Under the pieces are notes generated by a model, which was not told the DNA's origin, did no database searches, and saw nothing but the letters and a program-made list of their open reading frames with translations. A DNA stretch of 64,000 nt from Prorocentrum cordatum (Eukaryota > Sar > Dinophyceae > Prorocentrales > Prorocentraceae): the NCBI GenBank assembly GCA_963575745.1, contig CAUYUJ010016061.1, positions 628,156 through 692,155 on the forward strand. The letters run 5' to 3'. Shown piece by piece: positions 63,471-64,000 of the stretch. How positions within the stretch are numbered: position 1 is the first letter of the stretch; every line of letters starts with the position of its first letter. The position numbers were made by a program, and so were the translations under genes.

Positions 63471-63660
63471 CGACGGCAACGGCGACGGCGACGGCGACGG
63501 CGAAGGCCGCAGCGGCAGCGACGATGACGACGACGACGACGACGACGACGAAGAAGACGACGAAGACGACAACGACGGCGACGACGACGACGTCAACGAC
63601 GACAACGACGAAAACTACGACGATCGACGACGACGACGACGACGGCGACGGCGGCGACGG
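63405..63660. repeat. GAC microsatellite
   Basis: GAC triplets with a GGCGAC hexamer block (63470-63510), similar to the GAC core of R3 copy B but without R3 flanks. Confidence 0.95.
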
Positions 63661-63903
63661 CTGCGAGGGCGTGAGCCCCGAGCCCTGGCGTGTTCAGCGC
63701 TGTGGCGCCAGACCCAGGCGCGCAGGCCGTTACTGTCGCACCGCATGCAACGGCCAGCAAGCCGCGCACCAGAGGTCACTCTTGCCCAGGATCACCATCA
63801 TCATCACCATCATAATCATCGACCGTTGGGTCCCTGGAAGCCTCCAGAAACCACGCTAAGCCGAAAAGTCGAGAAACGCAGCAACAGCGAAAGAAACAAC
63901 TAT

Positions 63904-63975
63904 CCACCTCCTCCTCCTCCTCCTCCTCCTCCTCCTCCTCCTCCTCCTCCTCCTCCTCCTCCTCCTCCTCCTCTT
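63904..63975. repeat. TCC microsatellite near the right edge
   Basis: Nearly perfect TCC triplets. The last 25 bases of the window are non-repetitive. Confidence 0.95.
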
Positions 63976-64000
63976 CCGCCCTCCTCCACTCGAACGGTAT

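Overview
The window looks like nuclear DNA of a dinoflagellate; I cannot name the genus. Gene density is very low, microsatellite and dispersed-repeat load is extreme, and real genes use almost only G or C at third codon positions. One gene has a probable GC-AG intron. Sequences resembling the conserved dinoflagellate spliced leader lie just upstream of two genes. The one long retroelement has the endonuclease/reverse transcriptase layout of non-LTR elements, and there is one 100-base assembly gap (14390-14489).

Supported genes. (1) 51968-53993 (+): a two-exon NEK-type protein kinase with two copies of a small C-terminal domain. (2) 44709-48579 (+): a secreted or surface protein with a signal peptide, a Cys-rich head, a roughly 820-residue Ala/Glu/Lys/Arg coiled coil and a C-terminal GDPH (von Willebrand D-like) domain; its single intron holds an inverted-repeat element. 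(3) 44579-44286 (-): a probable small one-helix membrane protein, divergent from gene 2. (4) 22610-21785 (-): an unidentified 203-codon gene split by a 210-bp inverted-repeat element; the two halves come back into one frame when the element and one copy of its 4-bp target duplication are discounted. (5) 36479-41110 (+): a decayed non-LTR retrotransposon with several frameshifts and a reverse transcriptase motif changed from YADD to YADG. No tRNA, rRNA, spliced-leader RNA gene or CRISPR array was found.

Layout. 1-3 kb: trinucleotide and hexanucleotide tracts. 4.3-5.5 kb: tandem family R1. 6-7.6 and 14.6-19.3 kb: four copies of a composite repeat, R3. 9-10 kb: tandem family R4, with a short inverted-repeat element inserted in it. 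10.3-12.6, 14.5, 23.8 and 52.4 kb: family R2 (GGGGCCTCTTGG-type arrays). One R2 copy is an 807-bp insert between perfect 25-bp direct repeats. 12.8-13.9 kb: a chain of five microsatellites. 19.5-28.3 kb: more microsatellites around the split gene. 29-35 kb: repeats R5, R6, R7 and inverted R1, plus a dense cluster of inverted-repeat elements at 30.6-32.2 kb. 36.5-41.1 kb: the retrotransposon. 44.3-54 kb: the genic part. 54-64 kb: microsatellites, a second copy of the R4-locus element at 57.4 kb, and mostly unassigned sequence.

The genes do not form an operon or pathway. The strongest theme is non-autonomous DNA elements (at least six inverted-repeat families, four with visible target-site duplications) inserting into genes, introns and each other. 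All counts and alignments here were made by eye.
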